From a virus, in IMG/VR virus record IMGVR_UViG_3300022752_000326, positions 1-26,934 of that record: a stretch of 26,934 nucleotides of DNA. One strand, 5' to 3'. A program made the translations under genes and the position numbers. Each line of letters opens with the position of its first letter. The stretch's first letter is position 1. This document shows positions 16,594 to 22,909 of this stretch, piece after piece. The notes under the pieces are model-generated. The model did not search any database. It was not told the origin of the DNA and saw only the letters and a program-made list of their open reading frames with translations.

Positions 16594-17632
16594 GAAAACC
16601 CCGCAAATACTGTTTAGGTAAATCACCGTTAATTAACGGCGTCAACCGACCAGTAGCCAAGTCTAATTCAAAATCAATATCGTCAACAAGTTGACCAGCT
16701 GGACGCTTGTTTTTTAACAAACTTACAGTAACCGTATACTCATGAATTTTGGCTTCATAACGCAAAGCATCCAAACGCTCCATAGAGCGTTCGGAATGAG
16801 TTTTATCTAACTTGTTAATAATCTCATTCATCTCAGCCATAATAGAATATTTTTTACGGCGAACACCAATAACTGAAGTTGCTTGTTGTTCACCACCAAA
16901 AGCACCAGACGACATAGTTAACTTCATGCCGTCAGCACCCGAACTCCGAGAAGTTTGATGCAACACCAGCAATGGCACATCATGCCTACGACCAAACGAC
17001 TTAACAAATGTCGCTTTATCAGGCACAGTTTCACCAGCACCAACAAGGTCAAGATAGTCAATCACAACCAAATCAGGTATCTGACCCCAAACATCGGACA
17101 CTTCGTTGTAAGCCCGCTCCATATCTAAAGCGGTCAAAGGTTGGTCAAACACAGCAAGATGTGGAAAGTTTTCTTCTGCTGTTTCGCGAAGCAAATCAAT
17201 AGCGTCACGGTCATCCATTGCAACAAGACGCTCCAACTCTCGAGCATCAATACCGTGGTACATGCAGGTAAGTTTTATCAAAATAAGTTGACGAGGTTCG
17301 TCGGGGATAAACATTGCAATATGTTTGTCACGATTATGCAACAACGAATGAAGCAACAACAGCGTTTTACCACCGTGCGCATAACCAATCATCATTGACA
17401 TTTCACCGGCAGCAATACCACGCATCTCTGCGTCTATTTGTTGCAAACCTAAATGAATGCGTTCGTGTGGGCTTTGTGCCCAACGAACAAACGAATGTGC
17501 AGCTTCAGCCAGTGGTTCATACATTCTGAACTCTGAAGGCGGAGTAACAGCAGAAAGGTCAGGTGAAACTGAGTTCACCTGACCCTCAACTGCATTCCAA
17601 CCCGCAGAAATTTGTTCTGCGGTTAATTTCAT
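16577..17632 (-). CDS. DnaB-like replicative helicase
   Basis: The start at 17632 overlaps the previous stop as TAATG and gives 351 residues. The RecA-type ATPase core has Walker A GYAHGGKT (83-90), Walker B DLVVID (187-192), and LVLHQTSRSS (222-231) carrying the His-Gln sensor. The entry sequence LGLQQIDAEMRGIAAGEM is typical of DnaB/gp4-family motor domains. It lacks a full N-terminal primase-binding or zinc domain, as the separate AEP primase gene downstream would predict. It unwinds the fork. Confidence 0.85.
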   Translation of the reverse strand: MKLTAEQISAGWNAVEGQVNSVSPDLSAVTPPSEFRMYEPLAEAAHSFVRWAQSPHERIHLGLQQIDAEMRGIAAGEMSMMIGYAHGGKTLLLLHSLLHNRDKHIAMFIPDEPRQLILIKLTCMYHGIDARELERLVAMDDRDAIDLLRETAEENFPHLAVFDQPLTALDMERAYNEVSDVWGQIPDLVVIDYLDLVGAGETVPDKATFVKSFGRRHDVPLLVLHQTSRSSGADGMKLTMSSGAFGGEQQATSVIGVRRKKYSIMAEMNEIINKLDKTHSERSMERLDALRYEAKIHEYTVTVSLLKNKRPAGQLVDDIDFELDLATGRLTPLINGDLPKQYLRGFHDKQF

Positions 17633-18051
17633 TATCGTGTCTTTGGCGCCCAATAAGCTTTATCGGCATCAACGGCCTTGAACCAAGGACGCTTAGGGTT
17701 TATTGACAAACCATCACGATTGTCATACACCTTGGTTACACCATCACGCTTACATGCTTTGATAAGCCAGTCTGGCAAATCGCCATGTTGTTTACCAATA
17801 ATCTGCAACACCCCACCAACAGACTCACTGGTTGCACTGTTGTTTACGGGTGTTGCATTGAAAGTTGATTTTGCCATTTCATAAATTTGAGCATCTTGAC
17901 TGCCATCAATGATTTCAAACATAATGTCTTTCACACTTGTGAACAAAGTTGTAAATTCGCCCAACTTTGTATCGGTGTCTGCTTCCTTATTGACGAGGTC
18001 TGACGCAATTTTTGCGGCGACCTGGGTGATTATTGCCCTGTCCTTATCCAT
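17632..18051 (-). CDS. Replication-associated protein with degenerate zinc ribbon
   Basis: ATG 18051 with AGGAG nine bases upstream gives 139 residues; upstream in-frame starts overlap the RecB-like gene further and lack this site. The end KVYDNRDGLSINPKRPWFKA resembles the C-terminal zinc ribbon (DNR..NPK.PDFKC..) of small proteins beside actinophage helicases, but the metal-binding cysteines are absent; the only Cys is at 100. The N-terminal 60 residues are helical. It lies between nuclease and helicase genes, overlapping the former by 8 bases and coupled to the latter. An accessory, possibly ssDNA-binding, role is inferred. Confidence 0.6.
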   Translation of the reverse strand: MDKDRAIITQVAAKIASDLVNKEADTDTKLGEFTTLFTSVKDIMFEIIDGSQDAQIYEMAKSTFNATPVNNSATSESVGGVLQIIGKQHGDLPDWLIKACKRDGVTKVYDNRDGLSINPKRPWFKAVDADKAYWAPKTR

Positions 18052-18886
18052 TGTTATCTCCTGTTTCATTGTCAAGCACACTAATGTGTGCACCTTTACA
18101 TACCGACCACCACGGACACCAGCGTTGTGAACACAAGTAGTGTTGGTCGTTTATTAACCAACGTTCATCCGTTGGCAATTCTTTTCCTTGAAGCATAGTA
18201 TACGCATAACTGACAGCAGATTGCGCTTGTTTAACAACAAAATCTCCATGCGCTTTAGTTCTGTTAACAGACACAATTTGACCATAAGCGTTGTTTACGC
18301 GAATCATTACACCAAAATTAAAAACCGACAATGCTTTTACAACACCCAACTTGTGTCCAGCAAAAGTATAAATAGAAGACTGAATATCCTGCGATTGTTT
18401 TTCCGACTCAGAATACTTTCGTGCCGCAGTTTTCCAATCCCAAATACCTTGTTCATGCAAATAATCCATTGTTCCCTCAAACCATAACTCCATACCTTTT
18501 ACAGAAGCACCTGTAGGCACAGCAAATGGAACTTCCGACTGACCACCAAGCGGAACTTTAGGAAAAATATCTTTTACCCACGCTTCTGTTAAACCAATTA
18601 CATGACCATGCCATGAGTCGGGATTAACATTTGTGTGGTTGATACCTGCGCTCTCAAGTTCTTTGAACTTGGTGAGCGAAACATACGGAGCATCGGATGT
18701 TGATGCATGCCCACCTAACACGGCTTCAATACCAGCATGCACAGCAGTACCAATAGCAGCACTATCGTTTTGTGTTTTAAACTCTGGTTGCACGACGCCA
18801 AGTCGTGCTCTTTCCGGACACAATAACATGTCTTTCAACCAAGACTGTCGTACAAAAACCCGATTAGTTTCTTTTTCAATTCTCAT
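18044..18886 (-). CDS. RecB/Cas4-like exonuclease with Fe-S cluster
   Basis: ATG 18886 follows AAGGAAGG and gives 280 residues. Motifs in order: LLCPERARL with Cys23, GTAVHAGIEA with His50, FEGTMDYL with Asp141, IWDWKT with Asp150 and Lys152, QDIQSSIY with the Gln169-Tyr173 pair, and LCSQRWCPWWSVC with Cys252, Cys257 and Cys263. The nuclease core is PD-(D/E)XK. The four cysteines match the Fe-S clasp of Cas4, AddB and similar exonucleases. It likely resects DNA ends during phage recombination or replication. It is the first gene after the leader at 18887-19057. Confidence 0.85.
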   Translation of the reverse strand: MRIEKETNRVFVRQSWLKDMLLCPERARLGVVQPEFKTQNDSAAIGTAVHAGIEAVLGGHASTSDAPYVSLTKFKELESAGINHTNVNPDSWHGHVIGLTEAWVKDIFPKVPLGGQSEVPFAVPTGASVKGMELWFEGTMDYLHEQGIWDWKTAARKYSESEKQSQDIQSSIYTFAGHKLGVVKALSVFNFGVMIRVNNAYGQIVSVNRTKAHGDFVVKQAQSAVSYAYTMLQGKELPTDERWLINDQHYLCSQRWCPWWSVCKGAHISVLDNETGDNNG

Positions 18887-19057
18887 TAGAACCTTCCTTA
18901 AGTCGTTTAAGCTTACCACGCCGACCCTTCGGTTGGCGTGGAACTTGTGTATGTCCCCCCGCTATCGGGTCTTCGCTACCCCCCTGACGGGGGATTATAT
19001 AAAAGCACATTTGTGTACGGTCTGTCAAGTATTCAGGCTCAACCCCTATCCCCCAAA
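18887..19057 (-). promoter_or_regulatory. Leader of the replication operon with hairpins
   Basis: This stretch between the lysozyme-like stop and the RecB-like start holds a GC-rich stem (CCACGCC at 18916-18922 with GGCGTGG at 18935-18941, inner ACC/GGT closing a short loop) and a CCCCC/GGGGG stem at 18980-18993. Directly upstream of the latter is a TATAAT on the minus strand. A 67-codon frame crosses it but has no ribosome binding site and reads through both stems, so I treat the region as a non-coding leader that may control the replication genes. Confidence 0.5.
18994..19028 (-). promoter_or_regulatory. Possible promoter for the replication genes
   Basis: On the minus strand, TTGACA (19023-19028) and TATAAT (18994-18999) are both perfect consensus hexamers, but they are 23 bases apart rather than about 17. 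Either the TATAAT works without this -35, or the TTGACA is part of another site: the same TTGRCAGACCGT string recurs at 24758-24769. It is placed correctly to drive the RecB-to-primase gene series. Confidence 0.35.
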
Positions 19058-19564
19058 CTATGTTTGCCATGGCAACCACCCGTCATCGTGTTCTCTGAGC
19101 GAATAAAGCCATATTAGACGGGCTGAAAGCAGGTTTATGCGTGGCTCAAACAACTGCTCGCAGTTGTCTAGGACACCGAACGCCTGCAAGTATCCGTTTG
19201 GATACCAGTCCGAAGGCTTACACCAATAGGCATTAACCTGCATCAGACCGTAAGAACCCCCGTTTGGGTCTTGGTTGTAGTGAACAGCACTATAACAACG
19301 GGACTCCCTATGAATGATGTGGTCAAGCATTGGTAAGTCTTCTTCTTGCCAGCCTGTGTCAATGGCTATTTGTGCCCATTGAGGGCACATCATATTGTTG
19401 GGCAATATGACTCTGTCTTTGTAGACAATAGGGATTGGCTCAACTGGTTCCACAACCACGCTAAATGGCGTGATTGTGGCTTTCTGTTCGGCTAAGCGTG
19501 GTGGGGTGAGCAACCAGCCCACCCCAAGAGCCACAACCGTAACTAACGCTAATCGTTTGACCAT
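19058..19564 (-). CDS. Membrane-anchored lysozyme-like / transglycosylase protein
   Basis: The 168-residue protein has an N-terminal hydrophobic segment after Lys3-Arg4 (about residues 5-20, LALVTVVALGVGWLL) acting as signal peptide or anchor. The SLT/lysozyme core shows IIHRESRCY with likely catalytic Glu87, followed by GGSYGLMQVN (102-111) and paired cysteines (60, 90, 115, 134). Such domains cleave the glycan chain of peptidoglycan. Being in the early, minus-strand block and exported by itself, it may act in cell-wall remodelling or alternative lysis rather than as the main endolysin. The ribosome binding site (AGAAAG) is weak. Confidence 0.8.
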   Translation of the reverse strand: MVKRLALVTVVALGVGWLLTPPRLAEQKATITPFSVVVEPVEPIPIVYKDRVILPNNMMCPQWAQIAIDTGWQEEDLPMLDHIIHRESRCYSAVHYNQDPNGGSYGLMQVNAYWCKPSDWYPNGYLQAFGVLDNCEQLFEPRINLLSARLIWLYSLREHDDGWLPWQT

Positions 19565-19586
19565 AATATACTGCTTTCTGTATGTT

Positions 19587-19898
19587 TTATTTTATGTTTC
19601 CATGTTTGTTCAGTTTTGATATGCCAGCAAAAGTAAATAATCTGCCACCCCATACGCCAACACAATCATGGGTTTTTGCAAAGTTGAAACACTCTGTTTT
19701 GACTTTGCACTCATTGCAGGTAAGGAATGCGCAATGCAAGTTAGAGCCTGGGGCTGCTGATATTCCACCCTTTTTATTTTCGGGGAAAAACCATTCGCTC
19801 GGACAGTTTGTGCAATTTGCATTTGCATAAATTACTTTTAATTCTTTTGTTATTTGTTCGTTGAGCAATTTTTTTTCTTTAGATGTTTTTGTTCCCAT
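19587..19898 (-). CDS. WhiB-like Fe-S transcriptional regulator
   Basis: The 103-residue protein has the WhiB pattern: Cys29 before EWFFPE, then Cys61-x2-Cys64-x5-Cys70 (CNECKVKTEC), then GVWGG (81-85), the family hallmark turn. The four cysteines would hold a [4Fe-4S] cluster and the protein would bind the host sigma factor region 4. The basic tail usual after GVWGG is short here. Phage WhiB proteins, such as that of mycobacteriophage TM4, can repress host whiB genes and alter septation; a similar role is inferred. GGAGG lies ten bases before the start. The protein class restricts the host to Actinobacteria. Confidence 0.9.
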   Translation of the reverse strand: MGTKTSKEKKLLNEQITKELKVIYANANCTNCPSEWFFPENKKGGISAAPGSNLHCAFLTCNECKVKTECFNFAKTHDCVGVWGGRLFTFAGISKLNKHGNIK

Positions 19899-19901
19899 GT
19901 T

Positions 19902-20114
19902 TTACCAACCTCCACATTCTATGAATCGTTTACCACCAATATTCCAACCAGCGTCGTCAAGTAGTTGCCACATTATTTCACAACCTGCTTCACGCACATA
20001 GGAACGGAATAGTTCTTCTATATCTTCCAACGCTAATGCTTGTGTTGTGCCCTTTAGATGTGGCATACATTGACCAGCGTCTTCTAACTCGAATCCAACA
20101 CTAATTGCAGTCAT
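19902..20114 (-). CDS. Unknown small protein (70 aa)
   Basis: ATG 20114 is preceded by AAAGGAG at ideal spacing. The product, MTAISVGFELEDAGQCMPHL onward to WNIGGKRFIECGGW, is mostly helical (EDIEELFRSYVREAGCEIMW) and has three cysteines. An in-frame extension upstream to 20351 would overlap two other genes and has no comparable ribosome binding site. It ends three bases before the WhiB start, so the two are likely cotranslated. Function unknown. Confidence 0.7.
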   Translation of the reverse strand: MTAISVGFELEDAGQCMPHLKGTTQALALEDIEELFRSYVREAGCEIMWQLLDDAGWNIGGKRFIECGGW

Positions 20115-20125
20115 TATGTTCTCCT

Positions 20126-20200
20126 TTAGTATTTCGTAATTTGATTTATCATGAATATTGTTGCACAGATAAACACAATTACTATTATTGTAAACATCAT
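20126..20200 (-). CDS. 24-aa hydrophobic single-span peptide
   Basis: An ATGATG at 20195-20200 overlaps the stop of the 85-residue gene and opens a frame ending in TAA just before the next AAAGGAG. The peptide MMFTIIVIVFICATIFMINQ plus ITKY is one membrane-spanning helix. There is no separate ribosome binding site, so expression would rely on coupling. Size and location allow a small membrane peptide, but it could be chance. Confidence 0.4.
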   Translation of the reverse strand: MMFTIIVIVFICATIFMINQITKY

Positions 20201-20454
20201 ATCGATGGTTCTTTTTCCCTACAAATAATCGAATAATTGTTTTCGTCATGATGAACAGCCCATTCCATGTTTTTGTATCTGTTTCTGTATTGATAGAATT
20301 TGTTGTACATATTTTTGTATTCTTTTTCTGATTTGTTTTTTGTAGTATCAACTATCACCCATTTACCCGGTGGGCCTTCTTCAATAATAGTTTGTATTAT
20401 TTCTTTAATTTTTTGTTTTTTGATAACTGGATTTTCGATATATTGCAATATCAT
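20197..20454 (-). CDS. Unknown basic protein (85 aa)
   Basis: The start ATG overlaps the upstream stop (ATGA) and has AAGGAAG behind it. The product is Lys-, Glu- and Tyr-rich (ENPVIKKQKIKEIIQTIIEE; NMYNKFYQYRNRYKNMEWAV), apparently helical, with a short strand GKWVIVDTT. No family is recognised. It is part of a row of tightly coupled small genes between 20126 and 21899. Confidence 0.7.
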   Translation of the reverse strand: MILQYIENPVIKKQKIKEIIQTIIEEGPPGKWVIVDTTKNKSEKEYKNMYNKFYQYRNRYKNMEWAVHHDENNYSIICREKEPSI

Positions 20455-20612
20455 TTTGTTTCTTCCTTATCTACATGTTCAACAACATCACGGAACTTGG
20501 TTGCGTAACGATTGAATATGATTTCTATTTCTTGGTCAGTAAACACAACACCCTGTTGCGAGAATGTCGCAATAAATTCATTAACAACATCACTTCTTTT
20601 GACAATATTCAT
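20451..20612 (-). CDS. Unknown small protein (53 aa)
   Basis: The frame begins at ATG 20612, one base after the upstream TAA, and ends in TGA overlapping the next ATG. The sequence MNIVKRSDVVNEFIATFSQQ and following VVFTDQEIEIIFNRYATKF looks like a small helical domain. The ribosome binding site is weak (GAGAA). Supported mainly by continuous coupling with both neighbours. Confidence 0.65.
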   Translation of the reverse strand: MNIVKRSDVVNEFIATFSQQGVVFTDQEIEIIFNRYATKFRDVVEHVDKEETK

Positions 20613-20613
20613 A

Positions 20614-21072
20614 TTAGTTATTCTCATTTTCTGCTCTGAGTTTTTCTTTCAGCAAATCCCAAACAGCATCTGCCAAAGAACCTTTAGCCTTATTTTCATC
20701 AGTAACAATTTCGTCAGGATTATCTTTGAAACGCAACACACTGGCAACACCAGTAACACTTGCGCCAACAACCAAACGAACTCGACGACGTTCTTTGTGT
20801 TCTGAAGGAGCAACATCTGAATCGTCAAGTGGCGCAGCCCAACCGCATGTCAAAATAGTGAAAAACGGTGCGTGTTTAACAGCGGTTACCGTGGTTGGGT
20901 CAACCAACAAATCATAAACATCACCCGATTTTTTAATCAAAATCATGTCATGAAATTTGTTTTCAACCCAAATAGAAGCTTCTGGAAGACTCCAGGGGTC
21001 TTTATAATTTTGTAGTACTGAATTAATTTTTTGTTCAGCCGAAATAATTTTTTTTAATATAACCGATTTCAT
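20614..21072 (-). CDS. Unknown protein (152 aa)
   Basis: The start ATG 21072 has AAGG at eight bases; a GTG three codons upstream would overlap the previous gene. The protein begins MKSVILKKIISAEQKINSVL, has a beta-rich middle (MILIKKSGDVYDLLVD; APFFTILTCGWAAPLDD; RRRVRLVVGASVTGVASVLR) and a charged helical C-terminus (GSLADAVWDLLKEKLRAENE). No family is assigned. The basic-beta-helix plan could suit nucleic-acid or protein binding, but nothing decisive is visible. Confidence 0.7.
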   Translation of the reverse strand: MKSVILKKIISAEQKINSVLQNYKDPWSLPEASIWVENKFHDMILIKKSGDVYDLLVDPTTVTAVKHAPFFTILTCGWAAPLDDSDVAPSEHKERRRVRLVVGASVTGVASVLRFKDNPDEIVTDENKAKGSLADAVWDLLKEKLRAENENN

Positions 21073-21073
21073 T

Positions 21074-21358
21074 TCAGTCACCTTCCATTTCTATATGTGC
21101 TCTGTTGTAATATCTACCGTCAACCAGAATGATGTGTCCGTCAAGACGCAACATATCTAGCCGTATTCTTGTTTCGTTCATGCGCATCCGGTCATCAGAA
21201 CGGGCACACTCCACAAGAGTGAGCCCGAAATCTGAATCAGAAATACGCTCAAACAACTCCCGCATATGCGGACTAATATTTTCTAACATTTTTAATTTGT
21301 TTGTATATTGTTTATGGTAATTTTTGGCGTCAGAAAAAGATTTGATTTTTACAGACAT
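21074..21358 (-). CDS. Unknown protein (94 aa), possible winged-helix-like
   Basis: ATG 21358 overlaps the upstream stop (TGATG), with AGGTG upstream. A helical N-terminal half (DAKNYHKQYTNKLKMLENI) leads to RMNETRIRLDMLRLDGHIIL and VDGRYYNRAHIE, a helix followed by a beta hairpin as in a winged helix. This is a weak resemblance only. It is surrounded by unknown coupled genes, so its role cannot be inferred further. Confidence 0.65.
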   Translation of the reverse strand: MSVKIKSFSDAKNYHKQYTNKLKMLENISPHMRELFERISDSDFGLTLVECARSDDRMRMNETRIRLDMLRLDGHIILVDGRYYNRAHIEMEGD

Positions 21359-21756
21359 CAAACATCACCTGCAATTCCATTGTTTTCTTGCATGAGCGTG
21401 GAAACACGCTCAACAGTTTCATTAATTAAACCAACAGTTGCAATATTTAAACCACGCTGAACCAATGTTTTGAAACGTTCATCGGACAACAAATGCGCAA
21501 CCAATTCTGTTTTGGCATGGTCAATGACACGACCATAATTCATCATGTTTGCGGCTTGATAGTTGATTGCTTCGTAATCAATACGAGATGTAATTTGTTG
21601 AATAAATTTTTCGGTTAATTTAGATTCAATCAACTCCGAAATTAGTTCACCATAACGCTCATCAAGTTTTTGTTGAATTTCACGAAACATACGATTGTAT
21701 GTTTCGACATCAACATCCAAGCGCAACACATCTTCCGTTACAAGTCTGATACTCAT
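21358..21756 (-). CDS. Unknown helical protein (132 aa)
   Basis: The start overlaps the upstream stop (ATGA) and has AAAGGA behind it. The sequence is almost wholly helical with alternating charges (YNRMFREIQQKLDERYGELI; TELVAHLLSDERFKTLVQRG), suggesting a coiled-coil or bundle protein that oligomerises. No catalytic motif is seen and no family is recognised. Confidence 0.7.
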   Translation of the reverse strand: MSIRLVTEDVLRLDVDVETYNRMFREIQQKLDERYGELISELIESKLTEKFIQQITSRIDYEAINYQAANMMNYGRVIDHAKTELVAHLLSDERFKTLVQRGLNIATVGLINETVERVSTLMQENNGIAGDV

Positions 21757-21899
21757 TTTTTACTGTTCCTTTCTTTTTCTTTAGCCAATAAAATTTCATA
21801 CTTAGTTATTTCGGCAAGAACTTTTTCCCAACCGAAATCTTTGCGTTTAACTTTTCTTTTCATTTTTTTACGACGCTTGTTGCTTAGATTTTGCTTCAT
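21753..21899 (-). CDS. Small strongly basic protein (48 aa)
   Basis: ATG 21899 lies behind AAGGGA inside the end of the amidotransferase gene and overlaps it by 32 bases. An in-frame ATG at 21863 is an alternative. The product MKQNLSNKRRKKMKRKVKRK followed by DFGWEKVLAEITKYEILL is a Lys/Arg cluster plus an amphipathic helix, like a small nucleic-acid-binding peptide. Longer in-frame versions are shadows of the amidotransferase gene. Confidence 0.55.
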   Translation of the reverse strand: MKQNLSNKRRKKMKRKVKRKDFGWEKVLAEITKYEILLAKEKERNSKK

Positions 21900-22908
21900 A
21901 AGAAATAGTCCCTTCTTTTTCATTCCAAACAATATATTTTTCACCATATTCATAATCATCCCAACACTCACAACTTTCCGTATTTGAACAATGAAAACAG
22001 CATAAACACTCACCACAATGAGTAGGGACAGGCTCCATGGCATCAACAAAATATTCAATGCCACAGTTATAACAAGTAATCCTTGCGTATTCCACATTAG
22101 AAAAATCTGTAAACACACAAATTTGTTCAAAAGCTTTTCCGGTTGGATACAACTCGTCTTCGATTAAATCTAATTCATCTTCTTGTGTCCAAGCAAAATC
22201 ATTATCTTCAGCCAAAGAACGCGGTTGCTTCACCCATTCATAATCATCGTCGTAGTCGTAATCGTCCCAACCACTTTTGTAGGGATTACCACCATACATA
22301 CCACGACTGCTTGAATAACTTGGATAACCCATAGGCGTTCGCATATAACTGAAAGCTTTATATGAACTATTAGACCACCAAACACCTGCATCCCAATGAC
22401 CTAAATTTTCATTGATGATGTACCAATCGCGTTCAACATCTTCTTCAACAGTCAAAATAACCATTTTGTTACCAGAAGCCCAACGACCAACATCATCAAA
22501 GAAATTTTTGTCATCCAAAGCTTTAACACCACCAATATGTGGCAACACAATTTCGGCAAACAGCTTTGTGTCCGAACGATGGTCATTGACTGGCATAGTT
22601 AAAGGCAACATGCCGTTGTGCGCCAAGACGCTACGCGGATTGTTGTCAACATCAAATGGATGACAGTTGCCCAAATCCGTATTGCCATGAGTGGCAATAC
22701 GGAAATGGAACAACGCAGCACCACGATATGTTTTACGCATATCAGACCAACGAAGCCACAATTTATCAAAATTCATATCATGGTCTTTGATAATTGCAAC
22801 ACCAGCATGAATAGCGAAACCAAAACCGTCAGGATTAGCTTTAGCAGCAGTTCTAGCTCGCTCATAATCCATATCAACATTGGGTGGCATAAAAGTTAAC
22901 AAACACAT
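21868..22908 (-). CDS. Class II glutamine amidotransferase with Cys-cluster tail
   Basis: From ATG 22908 the protein begins Met-Cys, so Cys2 becomes the N-terminal nucleophile of an Ntn-hydrolase (GAT-II) after Met removal. Supporting motifs are PDGFGFAI (26-33), ALFHFRIATHG (65-75) with Arg70, NCHPF (81-85), VLAHNGML (95-101) with Asn98-Gly99, and Asp113. These provide glutamine binding and ammonia release. Beyond about residue 175 is an extension with an acidic stretch (DDYDYDDDYEW, 215-225) and two Cys sets: Cys279/282/298/301 and Cys304/307/313/315, likely zinc ribbons. No synthase domain is attached. It follows the amidoligase gene by one base, so the released ammonia or the activity is probably used with that enzyme. 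Phage class II amidotransferase of unknown substrate. Confidence 0.8.
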   Translation of the reverse strand: MCLLTFMPPNVDMDYERARTAAKANPDGFGFAIHAGVAIIKDHDMNFDKLWLRWSDMRKTYRGAALFHFRIATHGNTDLGNCHPFDVDNNPRSVLAHNGMLPLTMPVNDHRSDTKLFAEIVLPHIGGVKALDDKNFFDDVGRWASGNKMVILTVEEDVERDWYIINENLGHWDAGVWWSNSSYKAFSYMRTPMGYPSYSSSRGMYGGNPYKSGWDDYDYDDDYEWVKQPRSLAEDNDFAWTQEDELDLIEDELYPTGKAFEQICVFTDFSNVEYARITCYNCGIEYFVDAMEPVPTHCGECLCCFHCSNTESCECWDDYEYGEKYIVWNEKEGTISYEAKSKQQAS

Positions 22909-22909
22909 A

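Noticed and set aside
18876-19079. 67-codon minus-strand frame between the lysozyme-like and RecB-like genes
   Set aside because: It lacks a ribosome binding site, reads through two GC-rich stems and a likely promoter, and gives a low-complexity basic tail.
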